Assembly (NCBI RefSeq): GCF_900108855.1
Contig: NZ_FNXY01000004.1
Coordinates: 124,001 to 188,000, forward strand
DNA from: Dyadobacter koreensis
Lineage (GTDB): Bacteria > Bacteroidota > Bacteroidia > Cytophagales > Spirosomataceae
DNA: 64,000 nt
Reading direction: 5' to 3'
Shown here: piece after piece, positions 52,283 to 62,688 of the stretch
Layout: each line of letters begins with the position of its first letter
Numbering within the stretch: position 1 is the first letter of the stretch
The notes under the pieces: model-generated
The model's input: only the letters and a program-made list of their open reading frames with translations
Database searches by the model: none
What the model was told of the DNA's origin: nothing
Program-made: the position numbers and the translations under genes

Positions 52283-53587
52283 TTATACGAACAAATTTAA
52301 TACTAAAACCCCCAACAAACCCATTATTGAGACAATTGTTTCCATAACTGACCAGGTCAGAAGCGTATCTTTGATGCTCAGATTGAAGTATTCTTTGAAC
52401 AACCAGAACCCCCCGTCGTTTAGGTGCGAGAACATCAAACTTCCTGATCCGATGGATAATACAATCAGTTCGGGCGGCACAGGAGAATGGATTAACAGGG
52501 GTGAGAGAATTCCGACAGTAGTTAATCCGGCAACGGTAGCTGAACCCACACAAACGCGGATAACAGCTGCAATTCCCCAGCTTAAAATAATTGGCGAAAT
52601 ATCAATTCCTACGAGACTTTCAGCGATGTAAGTACTCACGCCGCTGGCTGTCATTATTTCCTTAAAAACTCCGGCACCTGCGATGATCAGCAGGATTACT
52701 GAAACCCCTTTGAAAGCTTCTTCCATAGATTTTCCAACGGCTTTCATATTCAGTCCACGTTGTATCCCGAGCGCATATGCTGCAAAAAGCACTGAGATAA
52801 GCATCCCGAAATAGGGCTCTGCAAGTAGTGCTATTAATTGATTATCAGGATAAAGGCCCTTCACACCAGACATGCTCGTCAGAAGAAAAACCGGCAGCAA
52901 AGCTGTGACGACGCTAATTCCAAGACCCGGCAATTCGGCTGTCGGGCGTGGCTTGACGTTGAATAAATCTTCGTCAGGTTTTGGCGTGAATCTTTTTAGA
53001 GTACTCCCGAATATTGGGCCGGCGATGGCGATGGCAGGAATTGAAACAATCAGTCCGTAAAATAAAGTTTTCCCCAGATCCGCGCTCAACTGACTGGCGA
53101 TAGCGGCCGGCGATGGATGCGGGGGTAAATAACCGTGTGCTACCGAAAGCGCCGAAAGCATCGGTATTCCAATGTATAGTAAAGGAAGACGAGCTGTGGC
53201 GCTTATCATGAATATCAAAGGAATAACGATGACGAAACCAGCGTTGTAAAAAAGCGGAATTCCGATAACGAAACCTGCAAGGGCCATTCCCCACTGAATA
53301 TATTTTTGTCCGAAAACACCGATCAGTGCATCCGTTATTCGCTGCGCGGCTCCACTGTCGGCTACGAGTTTTCCGAGCATGGCTCCAAACCCAACGATAA
53401 GGACCAGATCACCCAGTGTACCACCAACTCCTTTTTGTATTGCTTTACTGACTGTCTCAACATCGAGTCCGCTGGCAAGTCCCAGGCCAATTGAAACAAG
53501 AAGAAAAGAAATGAACGTATCAATTTTGAGCCAGGCAATCAGTAAAATCAGGCACAGAATGGAAAGGAAAGTTAGTACTAATGGCAT
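52283..53587 (-). CDS. GntP family permease
   Basis: This 434-residue integral membrane transporter has about 12 hydrophobic helices. GntP family landmarks are GGTLGDLVLIVGFGAMLGKLVADSGAA, HGYLPPHPSPAAIA and SGSLMFSHLNDGGFW. GntP family members import gluconate, other sugar acids, glycerate or D-serine with protons. Gene order with RidA and a D-amino-acid lyase favours D-serine/D-threonine or a related hydroxy amino acid. It is the first gene of the minus-strand operon and has a good promoter at 53638-53669. Confidence 0.95.
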   Translation of the reverse strand: MPLVLTFLSILCLILLIAWLKIDTFISFLLVSIGLGLASGLDVETVSKAIQKGVGGTLGDLVLIVGFGAMLGKLVADSGAAQRITDALIGVFGQKYIQWGMALAGFVIGIPLFYNAGFVIVIPLIFMISATARLPLLYIGIPMLSALSVAHGYLPPHPSPAAIASQLSADLGKTLFYGLIVSIPAIAIAGPIFGSTLKRFTPKPDEDLFNVKPRPTAELPGLGISVVTALLPVFLLTSMSGVKGLYPDNQLIALLAEPYFGMLISVLFAAYALGIQRGLNMKAVGKSMEEAFKGVSVILLIIAGAGVFKEIMTASGVSTYIAESLVGIDISPIILSWGIAAVIRVCVGSATVAGLTTVGILSPLLIHSPVPPELIVLSIGSGSLMFSHLNDGGFWLFKEYFNLSIKDTLLTWSVMETIVSIMGLLGVLVLNLFV

Positions 53588-53949
53588 AGAAAGGAATTTA
53601 GGTAATGAGGTTTATCGATTATAAGGAGGCGGATAAGCAAATTTAACGATAGAACCGGATTTGTTTCAAAATTTATTCTTCTCACCTCCCGAAAATGATT
53701 TAAAATAGCCCTTTAATAAGTACCAAAATGATTAAATGAGAATGGTAATTCAGGTGCCCGTGTAATTCTAAATTCCGCAGTATCACGGTGATAGAAAGTC
53801 TTGCTGTAATAAGGCTCCAAGAAGTTTGTTAGAATGCCTAAAAATAGCGAAATTTGACTTTTTGGTAGTTACGGCATTGTAATAATCCAGTGAGTATTTG
53901 TATAAAATCAATCTCTCATTTTAAATTTTTGATTCTTTTCTAATTCTTT
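53588..53949. other. Divergent promoter region between GntP operon and gyrA
   Basis: The 362 bases hold the minus-strand promoter for the permease (see 53638-53669). A plus-strand TTG...TATTTG near 53876-53905 before gyrA matches the consensus only loosely. No gene is visible. Confidence 0.6.
53638..53669 (-). promoter_or_regulatory. Promoter of the D-amino-acid operon
   Basis: On the minus strand TTG (53669-53667), 21 bases, then TAAATTTG (53645-53638) match the Bacteroidota consensus. Transcription would start about 45 bp before the permease start codon. Confidence 0.55.
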
Positions 53950-56580
53950 ATGGCAGAATCTTCAGGTGAAAACATTATCCCCATTAATATTGAGGATGAA
54001 ATGCGAGGAGCATACATCGATTACTCGATGTCAGTTATTATTTCCCGCGCTTTACCCGACGTTCGCGATGGTTTGAAACCGGTGCACAGACGCGTGTTGT
54101 ATGGTATGTCTGATTTGGGTGTTAACTATAATAAATCCCATAAAAAATCAGCTCGTATAGTAGGGGAGGTTTTAGGTAAGTATCACCCGCACGGTGATGC
54201 TTCGGTATATAACACAATGGTTCGTATGGCTCAGCCATGGTCTTTGCGTTATATGCTGGTGGACGGACAAGGAAACTTTGGATCGGTTGATGGTGATTCA
54301 CCAGCAGCGATGCGTTATACAGAAGCGAGACTTAAACGTCTGGCCGATGAGTTGTTAAATGATCTGGGTAAGGACACAGTTGACTTTCAGCCTAACTTTG
54401 ATGATTCGCTCGAGGAACCGACAGTTCTTCCTGCTAAATTCCCAAACTTACTTGTAAACGGTTCCTCAGGTATTGCCGTTGGTATGGCCACCAATATGGC
54501 GCCGCACAACTTGTCCGAAGTTGTGGATGGCGTAATGGCGTATATCGATAATAATGATATTACGATTCCAGAATTGATGCAACACGTTAAAGCGCCGGAT
54601 TTTCCGACAGGTGGTATCATCTACGGTTATCAGGGTGTTCGTGCGGCAATGGAAACTGGCCGCGGACGAATTATTGTTCGCGCGAAAGCATCTTTTGATG
54701 TTACAAAAACAGGACGTGAACAAATAATTGTGACCGAAATTCCTTACATGACTAATAAAGCGGCCATGATTGAAGGAATTGCAGGTTTGATCAATAATAA
54801 AAAACTGGATGGTATTTCGGATATCCGTGATGAGTCAGATAGAGACGGGATGCGTATCGTTTTTGATCTGAAAAAAGATGCGATTCCAAATATCGTTCTT
54901 AATCACTTATATAAATATACTCCGCTTCAATCTTCATTCAGTGTAAACAACGTGGCGCTCGTTAAAGGCCGTCCGGTGATGTTGAACCTGAAAGATCTGA
55001 TCAAGCATTTTATCGATCACCGTATCATCGTTATCACACGACGTACGGAATACGAATTACGCGAAGCAGAAAAAAGAGCGCATATTTTACAAGGTTTGAT
55101 TATCGCTCTTGATAACCTTGATGCAGTAATTGCGTTGATCCGCAGTGCACGTGATCCTGAGATTGCGAAAAATGGTTTGATGGAGAACTTTGCGCTGAGC
55201 GAGATTCAGGCAAAAGCGATTCTTGAACTTCGTCTGCAAAGGTTGACAGGTCTTGAAAGAGACAAAATTGTTAAGGAATATGATGAGATCATGCTTGTGA
55301 TCGCTGACTTAAAAGATATTCTTGCAAACGAATACCGCAAGTATGATATAATTAAGACTGAGCTTGGAGATATCAAAGACCGTTACGGTGACGAGCGTCG
55401 TACGCAGATTGAATTTGCCGCAGAAGAATTCAGCGACGAGGATATGATTCCTGATGAAGAAATGCTTATTACCATTTCTCATGAAGGTTATATTAAACGT
55501 ACCCCGTTGGCTGAGTATCGCACGCAGACAAGGGGTGGGGTAGGTTCGCGCGGAGTGAAAACCAAGGACACCGACTTTACTGAGCATTTGTTCTCAGCGA
55601 CGATGCTTAATTATCTGCTCATCTTTACCGAATATGGTAAGTTGTTCTGGATGAAAGTATATGAAGTGCCGGAAGGAAGCAAAACTTCGAAGGGACGGCC
55701 GATCCAGAATTTAATCAGTCTCGAAAACGGTGATTCGATCCGTTCCGTAATAAACGTTCGCACTTTGACAAATGAGGATTATATCAACAATAATTACCTC
55801 ATTATGTGTACCGAGCAAGGAACGATCAAGAAAACTTTGCTGGAAGCATACTCTCGTCCACGTACGAACGGTATCATTGCGATCTCGATTAATGAAGGTG
55901 ACCGTCTGTTAGATGTTGCTTTGACAAATGGAGACAACGATATAGTCATAGCTTCAAGTGCAGGACGCGCGGTTCGCTTCAACGAGAAAGGAGTGAGGCC
56001 AATGGGAAGAACGGCTGCCGGTGTTCGCGGTATAAATCTTAACGATCCGGCAAACAAAGTGATCGGTATGGTTTGTATTAACCGTGAAGATGCTCAACTG
56101 CTGGTAGTTTCTGAAAATGGATTTGGTAAACGTTCATTAATTGATAGTTACCGTGTGACAAATCGTGGAGGAAAAGGGGTTTCTACGATGAATGCGACGG
56201 ATAAAGTCGGAAAACTTGTTGCCATTCGTGAAGTGACGGAGCAGGATGATTTAATGATCATCACCAGAAACGGCATCGCTATTCGTATGAGCGTTCTGGA
56301 TATTCGCCAGGCCGGTCGTAACACACAAGGTGTTAAACTGATCCGCTTGAACAATTCTGATGAAATTACTTCGGTAACCCGAATCCTGAAAGATCCGGAT
56401 GAAAAAGCAGAAGAATTTGACGAAGACGGAAACGTGATCATCAACGAAGCAACTGACTCGCTGATCATTAAAGGCGATGACGCAGAAGTCATAGAAGATG
56501 AAATTGCTGATGCAATCGAAAGTGAGGATGATGAAGACGAAGATGTTGAAAACGACGATTCTGACGCGCCAGAGGCATGA
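53950..56580 (+). CDS. gyrA: DNA gyrase subunit A
   Basis: The 876-residue protein is the breakage-reunion subunit that introduces negative supercoils with GyrB. It has catalytic Tyr123 in [10 protein letters not shown] and the Arg before it. The N-terminal winged helix, tower and coiled coil ([18 protein letters not shown]) are complete, and the C-terminal pinwheel has the GyrA-box-like NRGGKGV and an acidic tail. The quinolone-determining segment reads HPHGD-A84-S-V-Y-N88, so the positions equal to E. coli Ser83 and Asp87 are Ala and Asn. It is followed 70 bp later by a TPR gene, perhaps on the same transcript. Confidence 0.98.
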   Translation: MAESSGENIIPINIEDEMRGAYIDYSMSVIISRALPDVRDGLKPVHRRVLYGMSDLGVNYNKSHKKSARIVGEVLGKYHPHGDASVYNTMVRMAQPWSLRYMLVDGQGNFGSVDGDSPAAMRYTEARLKRLADELLNDLGKDTVDFQPNFDDSLEEPTVLPAKFPNLLVNGSSGIAVGMATNMAPHNLSEVVDGVMAYIDNNDITIPELMQHVKAPDFPTGGIIYGYQGVRAAMETGRGRIIVRAKASFDVTKTGREQIIVTEIPYMTNKAAMIEGIAGLINNKKLDGISDIRDESDRDGMRIVFDLKKDAIPNIVLNHLYKYTPLQSSFSVNNVALVKGRPVMLNLKDLIKHFIDHRIIVITRRTEYELREAEKRAHILQGLIIALDNLDAVIALIRSARDPEIAKNGLMENFALSEIQAKAILELRLQRLTGLERDKIVKEYDEIMLVIADLKDILANEYRKYDIIKTELGDIKDRYGDERRTQIEFAAEEFSDEDMIPDEEMLITISHEGYIKRTPLAEYRTQTRGGVGSRGVKTKDTDFTEHLFSATMLNYLLIFTEYGKLFWMKVYEVPEGSKTSKGRPIQNLISLENGDSIRSVINVRTLTNEDYINNNYLIMCTEQGTIKKTLLEAYSRPRTNGIIAISINEGDRLLDVALTNGDNDIVIASSAGRAVRFNEKGVRPMGRTAAGVRGINLNDPANKVIGMVCINREDAQLLVVSENGFGKRSLIDSYRVTNRGGKGVSTMNATDKVGKLVAIREVTEQDDLMIITRNGIAIRMSVLDIRQAGRNTQGVKLIRLNNSDEITSVTRILKDPDEKAEEFDEDGNVIINEATDSLIIKGDDAEVIEDEIADAIESEDDEDEDVENDDSDAPEA

Positions 56581-56650
56581 TTTTTGTAATAATCAGCGTA
56601 ATTATTAATATTTGTATTTAGTAATGTTCATTCACAACCAATCGAGATCT

Positions 56651-58081
56651 ATGAAAAAAATGTTTTTTGTTTCTGCACTTGGCCTTATTAGCTTTTCTGC
56701 TTTTTCGCAGGATGCTGTTAACAAGGCTATGGTAGATCAACTCCGTAAGGATAAAGAAAAAAGCGATAAAGGGGTATCGGATCCCAAAGCGAGTGCAAAA
56801 GCAAGTTTTTGGATGGATCGGGCAACCACATATTCTTCCATAGCGTCACAAAGTTCTGAATTGGATTCAAGTGCTGCCAAGACTGCTTTTGAATCATATA
56901 AAAAAGCTGCTGAACTTGATCCTAAGAAAGCAAAAGATGCTCAGAAGTTTTTAACCGGCGAAGATCCTTCTTTGTTTAACGCTTTTGTAAGACAGGGAGC
57001 AGAAAAATATCAAAACAAAAATCTTGCAGGTGCTTTGGAAATGTTCCAGATGGCGCAGCAGGTTAACGCGAAAGATACATTGGCAAGTTTGTATGGCGGT
57101 ATTGCTGCTCAGCAGATTGACAAAAAAGAAGAAGCGAAAACACAGTTCGAAAAATATGCTGAAAACGGCGGAAAAGATCCTAGCGTATTCTACGGACTCG
57201 CTCAGCTATACCGTGCAGAAAACAATTTTGATAAAGCTGTAGCAACTTTGAATAAAGGTCTGGAGCGTTCTCCAAATAACAAAGACCTTAAATCTGAGGT
57301 TGTTAATATTTTATTAGCTTCTGGTAAAGAAGATCAGGCGATTGCTGAATTAACTAACCTTACGAAATCTGATCCTACAAACGTTCAGAATATCGTAAAC
57401 CTTGGTATTCTTTATGATAACATGAACACCAAATTGGGTACAAAGATTAAAGAAATTCAGGGTAAAATCGGTGGTGGAGCTAGCAAGACAGCTGATTTGA
57501 CTAAAAAGCTTGAAGCAGAAAAAGGAAAGATTGAAATTTACGACGGAGAAATCAAACGTATCAGCGGCTTGATCAAAAAAGCGCCGAAACCTGATTTGAA
57601 ACGTCAGTTGGCTGATGTAACTGCTAAGAAAAAAGAATCAACTGATGCAATCGTTGCAATTCAGGGTGAGATCAAAGCAGCGGAAGAAGCTTCCAAAGGA
57701 AACGACAATGCGGCTCTTGAAAAAGAACTTGCTGATTTGAAAGCAAAAAAGACAACTGCTAACAACGAAGCGATTACCGCATATAAGAAAGTTTTGGAAA
57801 TCGATGCAGCAAACTACGATGCGTTGTATAATCTTGGCGTTTTTTACTTCAACGAAGCTGTTGAGCTGAAACGTGAAGTGGACAACATGAGCATGACTGA
57901 CTACCAGGCAAAAGGCAAAGAAGTTGAAGGCCGTGTTTGCGGACGTTTCAAAAAAGCGAAACCATATTTCGAAAAAGCAATCCAGGTAAAAGACGAAGCT
58001 GAAGCAAAGGAAAACCTTGCAACAGTTAATAACGTTCTTGAACAATTTGCTGGAAAACAGGTTGCTTGTACAGAAGAATAA
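56651..58081 (+). CDS. Secreted TPR-repeat protein
   Basis: This protein of about 476 residues starts at ATG 56651, which gives a signal peptide (KKMFFVSALGLISFSAFS-Q); an earlier ATG at 56612 would add 13 residues and mask it. Several TPR units are visible (AKTAFESYKKAAELDPKKA, NKNLAGALEMFQMAQQVNAKD, FDKAVATLNKGLERSPN, AITAYKKVLEIDAANYDALYNLG). A charged coiled-coil insert of about 120 residues (GKIGGGASKTADLTKKLEAE onward) sits between them. It is probably a periplasmic scaffold. It ends at a strong terminator. The pairing with gyrA may be positional only. Confidence 0.9.
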   Translation: MKKMFFVSALGLISFSAFSQDAVNKAMVDQLRKDKEKSDKGVSDPKASAKASFWMDRATTYSSIASQSSELDSSAAKTAFESYKKAAELDPKKAKDAQKFLTGEDPSLFNAFVRQGAEKYQNKNLAGALEMFQMAQQVNAKDTLASLYGGIAAQQIDKKEEAKTQFEKYAENGGKDPSVFYGLAQLYRAENNFDKAVATLNKGLERSPNNKDLKSEVVNILLASGKEDQAIAELTNLTKSDPTNVQNIVNLGILYDNMNTKLGTKIKEIQGKIGGGASKTADLTKKLEAEKGKIEIYDGEIKRISGLIKKAPKPDLKRQLADVTAKKKESTDAIVAIQGEIKAAEEASKGNDNAALEKELADLKAKKTTANNEAITAYKKVLEIDAANYDALYNLGVFYFNEAVELKREVDNMSMTDYQAKGKEVEGRVCGRFKKAKPYFEKAIQVKDEAEAKENLATVNNVLEQFAGKQVACTEE

Positions 58082-58457
58082 AAAGTAATACCAATAAGGA
58101 AAAGAAGATACTATTTAAATAGTATCTTCTTTTTTGTCAGATAATCTATTTAACATAATATAAATTATACAACAATTATCTGTCTAAAATTATGCGGACA
58201 TTGGCTTCGACATTTGTCTGAACCGATCAGTAGTTCAGCATACATTATTCATCAAAACCTAAGCGCTATTGAAAACGGTAATATAATGTGTAATATGTTG
58301 GAAATGAAATATTTGAAAGTGATTTCAGAGGTGATATTTTTTGAGGTTTGAAATCAAATATTGAACGAAAAGTTTCTCAACGCGTGAATTTGGAGGGTTA
58401 AGCTGCTTTTTAAGAAGAAATGATTGTAATTTAGCGGAAAGTTATCAAGTGCTTCGA
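58082..58457. other. Gene-free stretch before the two-component operon
   Basis: The first 52 bases hold the TPR gene terminator; the remaining AT-rich bases should contain the promoter of the regulator-nitrilase-kinase operon, but no clear box was found. Confidence 0.5.
58100..58133. terminator. Palindromic terminator after the TPR gene
   Basis: A 34-bp perfect palindrome (arms 58100-58116 and 58117-58133) ends in T-tracts. The core is AGATACTATTTAAATAGTAT. Confidence 0.8.
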
Positions 58458-59147
58458 ATGAATATCCTGGTTATTGAAGATGAAGAAAGACTTGCAGTTC
58501 TGGTTAAACAAGGATTGGAAGAAAATGGCTACGCAACTACCCTTGCCTTCGATGGTTTAACTGGTAAGTACCTTGCTTTGCAAAATGATTATGATCTGAT
58601 TATCATGGACATAATTCTTCCAAATATTAATGGTATTGATTTGTGCAAAGAAGTTCGCGCTGTTAAACCTGATATACCCATTCTTATGTTAACTGCACTT
58701 GGAACGACGAATGACAAAGTTGAAGCGTTTGACGCAGGTGCCGATGACTATCTCGTTAAGCCATTTGACTTTCGGGAACTCCATGTTAGACTACGCGCAT
58801 TGACGAAACGTAGCGCTGTTAATTCCAAACGTCAGGATTATATTTTGAAATATGCAGACCTTGAACTGAATGATCAGACAAAAATTGTAAAACGTTCGGG
58901 CATTGAGATTGTTCTGACTCCTAAGGAATTCAAGTTGTTGGAATACATGATGCAGAATAGTGAGCGCGTATTGTCAAGAACGGAAATTGCCGATAAGGTT
59001 TGGGATACTCATTTTGATACGGGAACCAATTTTATCGATGTCTATATAAATTATCTCAGAAAAAAAGTTGACAAGAATTTTGAACAAAAATTGATCCACA
59101 CCAAAGCCGGTATGGGCTTCATACTTAGACACGGAGAACTTAATTGA
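58458..59147 (+). CDS. OmpR-type response regulator of metal-efflux operon
   Basis: This 229-residue regulator, started at ATG 58458 (a GTG three codons upstream is the alternative), has a receiver domain (E7-D8, phosphoacceptor D51 in IIMDIILPNING, Lys in YLVKPFD) and a winged-helix effector (IVLTPKEFKLLEYMMQNSERVLSRTEIADKVWD, NFIDVYINYLRKKVDKN, HTKAGMGFIL). It resembles CusR/CopR. The nitrilase-family gene starts 3 bp after its stop, then the kinase, then TolC and RND-adaptor genes. This is the arrangement of a metal-responsive two-component system. Confidence 0.94.
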   Translation: MNILVIEDEERLAVLVKQGLEENGYATTLAFDGLTGKYLALQNDYDLIIMDIILPNINGIDLCKEVRAVKPDIPILMLTALGTTNDKVEAFDAGADDYLVKPFDFRELHVRLRALTKRSAVNSKRQDYILKYADLELNDQTKIVKRSGIEIVLTPKEFKLLEYMMQNSERVLSRTEIADKVWDTHFDTGTNFIDVYINYLRKKVDKNFEQKLIHTKAGMGFILRHGELN

Positions 59148-59150
59148 ACC

Positions 59151-59891
59151 ATGATTATTGCTGCTGCACAAACCATTCCGGCAAAACAAAACATTTCTCA
59201 AAATCTGGCCGATCATTATAGGTTAGTAAATCTTGCAGCGGATCATGGAGCTCAACTGGTTGTGTTCCCGGAGATGTCTTTGACTGGGTACGAGCGCGAG
59301 CTGGCCGCTGATCTTGCCTTTTTGGAGAACGATAAAAGATTAGATCAACTTCGAAAATTGGCGAATGAAAGGAACATCGTTATTTTGGCGGGAGCTCCTA
59401 TCCTTCTCAAATCAGGTTTGCATATTGGAATGTTCATTCTTGAACCAAACAAGACAGAAACAATATATACCAAACAGTATCTTCATGATGGAGAAGAAAT
59501 AGCGTTCGTTCCGGGAGAAGTAAATGATCTGGTTGTCGAGGTGGGGACCGAAATAGTTTCAACTGCAATCTGTGCCGACATAACAAATCCGGCTCATCCT
59601 GCGAGAGCTGCTTTGGCTCACAGCACACTTTACATTGCCAGTATTTTTTACACGCCAAATGGAATTGCTCAGGGATTAACTGATCTGGCGAAATATGCTA
59701 AAACATTCTCTATGAATGTGTTAATGTCTAATTTTGGAGGGGATTCGTATGGTTTTGCGTCGGGTGGAAAAAGTTCTTTCTGGCAAAGAAATGGTGATTT
59801 AATCTGCAGTTTGGATGGCACTGGCGAGGGATTGCTGATTGTAGAGCGGGAGGATTCTCAATGGAAATCCAAAGTATTACACACGAATTAG
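59151..59891 (+). CDS. Carbon-nitrogen hydrolase (nitrilase superfamily)
   Basis: This 246-residue enzyme carries the Glu-Lys-Cys triad of nitrilase-superfamily amidases: E41 in VVFPEMSLTGYE, K108 in YTKQYLHDGEE, and C141 in STAICADITNPAHPARAA. It lacks a signal peptide. The superfamily hydrolyses C-N bonds of amides and nitriles; the substrate here is unknown. It is wedged between a response regulator and a histidine kinase gene with 3-bp gaps on both sides, so all three are translated together. That is an unusual place for such an enzyme. Confidence 0.92.
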   Translation: MIIAAAQTIPAKQNISQNLADHYRLVNLAADHGAQLVVFPEMSLTGYERELAADLAFLENDKRLDQLRKLANERNIVILAGAPILLKSGLHIGMFILEPNKTETIYTKQYLHDGEEIAFVPGEVNDLVVEVGTEIVSTAICADITNPAHPARAALAHSTLYIASIFYTPNGIAQGLTDLAKYAKTFSMNVLMSNFGGDSYGFASGGKSSFWQRNGDLICSLDGTGEGLLIVEREDSQWKSKVLHTN

Positions 59892-59894
59892 AAG

Positions 59895-61262
59895 ATGAAA
59901 ATAAGGAATAAATTAAGTATACTATTTACCATTTTAACTGCAACTATTCTTTTAGTTTTTGCAGGTTTGGTATACTATTCTGCCTATCAGAGCCGTGAAG
60001 ATGAGTTCTTCAAGCGACTTCACCAGGAGACGGTTACGAAGGCTAATTTGTTTTTTGAGGCAAAGGTAGACGCCAGAACCTTACAGACGATTTATAAAAA
60101 TAACAGCGAAACAATTAATGAAGTACAGGTCGCGATTTATGATACATCATTCAACTTACTGTATCACGATGCGGTTGACATTGACGAGGTAAAAGAAACA
60201 AAGCAGATGATCTCCCTTATAAATACGAAGAAATTTATTCGTTTTTATCAGGGAGACTGGCAGGTAGTTGGTCTTTTATTTCCTTACGAAGGCAGGCAGT
60301 ATGTGCTTACTGCTTCGGCTTATGATCAATACGGATATAGTAAATTGCGACATCTGAGCCAGACCATCTGGAGTGTTTTTATCTGTTCAATCGTTTTAAT
60401 TTATGCCGCCGGAAGATTTTTCTCGAAGCGGGCGTTGCTGCCGATGACAGAAATTGTGAACAAGGTGAAAAGTATCACGGCATCTAATCTTGATCTGCGA
60501 TTGAAACAAGCCGAGGGCAAAGATGAAGTTTCCGAACTGGCCGACACCTTTAACCGGATGCTGGACCGTTTGGAAAACTCTTTTGACGCGCAAAAGCAGT
60601 TCGTTTCAAACATTTCTCATGAGGTAAGAACGCCTTTGGCTGTGCTGATTACTGAGTTGGAGCTATCGACGTATAAGGATCGGAGTGTAGAAGAATATAA
60701 AAAAGTCATCCGTAATACATTGATTGACGCTCGCCGTTTATCTAAACTTTCTGACAGTCTGCTGGATTTTGCAAAGGCAAGTTACGACCCGCAGGAAATA
60801 GGATTTAAGGAGGTTAGGATAGATGAGGTCTTACTTGATGCCAGGCAAAAAGTACAAAAGGAAAACCCTAACTATCTGATTGACATACACTACGAAAATG
60901 AGTTTGACATGGATAATGAAATTTCCGTAGTGGGGAATGAGTACTTATTAAATGTGGCATTTGCAAATTTGCTGGAGAACGGAGGGAAGTTCTCGGAAGA
61001 ACCGAGGATGTTTGTTAGAATTAATTTTAAAAATGATAAAATTAATTTACTATTTTCTGATAACGGAATTGGTATATCAAAAAATGATTTAAAATTAATT
61101 TTTACTCCATTTTTTCGCGGAGATAATAAAAAATTTGCTGATGGCAATGGCGTTGGCCTCTCCCTCACGCAAAAGATTATCTCTCTTCACCAAGGCACTA
61201 TTGATGTAAAATCAGATATTGGAAAAGGCACCACTTTTACCATTACTCTCCCCCACCTTTGA
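59895..61262 (+). CDS. Membrane sensor histidine kinase, CusS-like
   Basis: The 455-residue kinase has an N-terminal membrane helix (about 8-28), an extracytoplasmic sensor region of about 120 residues and a second helix (about 158-175, IWSVFICSIVLIYAAG). HAMP (ADTFNRMLDRLENSF) and HisKA with H242 in SNISHEVRTPLAVL follow, then the ATPase domain (NLLENGGKFSEE, DNGIGISKNDLKLIFTPFFRG, NGVGLSLTQKI). It pairs with the regulator two genes upstream and probably senses periplasmic metal or envelope state. The sensor shows no Cys/His cluster that would name the metal. Confidence 0.94.
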   Translation: MKIRNKLSILFTILTATILLVFAGLVYYSAYQSREDEFFKRLHQETVTKANLFFEAKVDARTLQTIYKNNSETINEVQVAIYDTSFNLLYHDAVDIDEVKETKQMISLINTKKFIRFYQGDWQVVGLLFPYEGRQYVLTASAYDQYGYSKLRHLSQTIWSVFICSIVLIYAAGRFFSKRALLPMTEIVNKVKSITASNLDLRLKQAEGKDEVSELADTFNRMLDRLENSFDAQKQFVSNISHEVRTPLAVLITELELSTYKDRSVEEYKKVIRNTLIDARRLSKLSDSLLDFAKASYDPQEIGFKEVRIDEVLLDARQKVQKENPNYLIDIHYENEFDMDNEISVVGNEYLLNVAFANLLENGGKFSEEPRMFVRINFKNDKINLLFSDNGIGISKNDLKLIFTPFFRGDNKKFADGNGVGLSLTQKIISLHQGTIDVKSDIGKGTTFTITLPHL

Positions 61263-61424
61263 TCTAAGTATAACGCTGATCAGCTTTCTCTCACTACTCT
61301 CCTACGCTGCTGGCGCCCTTTTCGGGTCTCTAATTTTTTTCTAATTTTTTTCTATGAGTTCTCTAACGATACTTCTTATATACTAAGTGCACCTTTGCTA
61401 TCATCTTAGATTAATAAGAAGGCA

Positions 61425-62684
61425 ATGCATTTTAAAATAATAATAATCACCGCCATCGTTACGACGTTTTGCATTTTTGGAAAGGCTTCCGCCCAGACAA
61501 AGTATAGTTTGCAGCAGGCGCTGCAAGCGGCAAAAACAAATAACCCGATTTTAAAAAGGGAACAGTTTAATGTAAATGTTGCTGAAACAGATATAGTTAC
61601 GGCCTCTTTACGCCCTAATCCTGTTCTGAATAATCAGTCATTGCAGCTGATTAAAGCAACCAAATTCCCGGAGAATTCGAACTGGTCCAATCACTTGAAC
61701 CGCCAGGTCTGGTGGCAGGTTACGAAGCCTTTTCAGATGCCTGAGTTGCGGAAAAACAAGATTGACTACGCAAATCAAAATGTAATTCTCAATCAAAAAG
61801 CTTACACAGAAACTGAACGGAATTTATTTCAGGATGTCGCAAGTAAATGGCTGGATGTCTGGTTTGCACGTAAACAGCTTGATATATTGAACATCGCCAA
61901 AAGTAACATTGATACCTTGGTGAATATCAATAAACTCCGTTTGAAAAATCAGGTGATCACGACTACGGATCTGGCAAGGACCGAGCTTCTGGCAAATCAG
62001 TACAGTGTTCAGATGAAATCGGCCGATCAAAACTATAAGAATGAAATCACTAATTTGAAATATTTGATCGGTGTTCAGGATGATGTTGCTGTCGATACGA
62101 CTGATAATTTTCAGTTTGCATTTCCCGCAAATGCAGATGATTTGCTCCAACAAGCTTTACAATCAAGAAGTGATATCCAAACATTGAAGTCTACAATTGA
62201 CGTGGCGAATGCTAATATCAAACTTCAAAAATCACTTGCGCTTCCTGTTCCCGAGCTTGGTGCCATTCTTAACCCGCAAAATGGCGTGCCTTATATGGGC
62301 GTTTACGGAACCATTGCGATTCCTGTTTTCTCAAGAAATCAGGGCGAAATTAAGAAATCACATGTCTTGAAACAGCAGGCTGAGCAGGATTTAGTTGCAA
62401 CGCAATCATTGATTCAAAGTGAAATTTCAACGGCTTACAGCAGTTATGTCACGCAAAAACAGAACCTTCAAAATTTCAACGGCCTACTTGCTCAGTCACA
62501 AACGATTTTGAATAATGTCAAATATTCATATCTGCGTGGTGGGACTACGATTATTGATTTTTTAGAAGCTCAGAGAAGCTGGCTTGATACCCAACAACAG
62601 TACTACGAAACCTTGCAACTATACCGCCAGAGCTACATCAAACTCCTGTATGCGTCCGGAATCATTAATCAAATCGCCCAATAA
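61425..62684 (+). CDS. TolC family outer-membrane efflux protein
   Basis: The 419-residue precursor has a signal peptide (cut at ASA-Q) and two repeats of the TolC fold, long helices with the strand-rich insert (YSLQQALQAAKTNNPILKRE; LLQQALQSRSDIQTLKSTI). A C-terminal SYLRGGTTIIDFLEAQRSWLD carries the usual landmark. It would form the outer-membrane channel of the RND pump whose adaptor gene starts 4 bp after its stop. The 162 bp upstream carry a T-rich hairpin end for the kinase gene and presumably a promoter. Confidence 0.93.
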   Translation: MHFKIIIITAIVTTFCIFGKASAQTKYSLQQALQAAKTNNPILKREQFNVNVAETDIVTASLRPNPVLNNQSLQLIKATKFPENSNWSNHLNRQVWWQVTKPFQMPELRKNKIDYANQNVILNQKAYTETERNLFQDVASKWLDVWFARKQLDILNIAKSNIDTLVNINKLRLKNQVITTTDLARTELLANQYSVQMKSADQNYKNEITNLKYLIGVQDDVAVDTTDNFQFAFPANADDLLQQALQSRSDIQTLKSTIDVANANIKLQKSLALPVPELGAILNPQNGVPYMGVYGTIAIPVFSRNQGEIKKSHVLKQQAEQDLVATQSLIQSEISTAYSSYVTQKQNLQNFNGLLAQSQTILNNVKYSYLRGGTTIIDFLEAQRSWLDTQQQYYETLQLYRQSYIKLLYASGIINQIAQ

Positions 62685-62688
62685 GATC

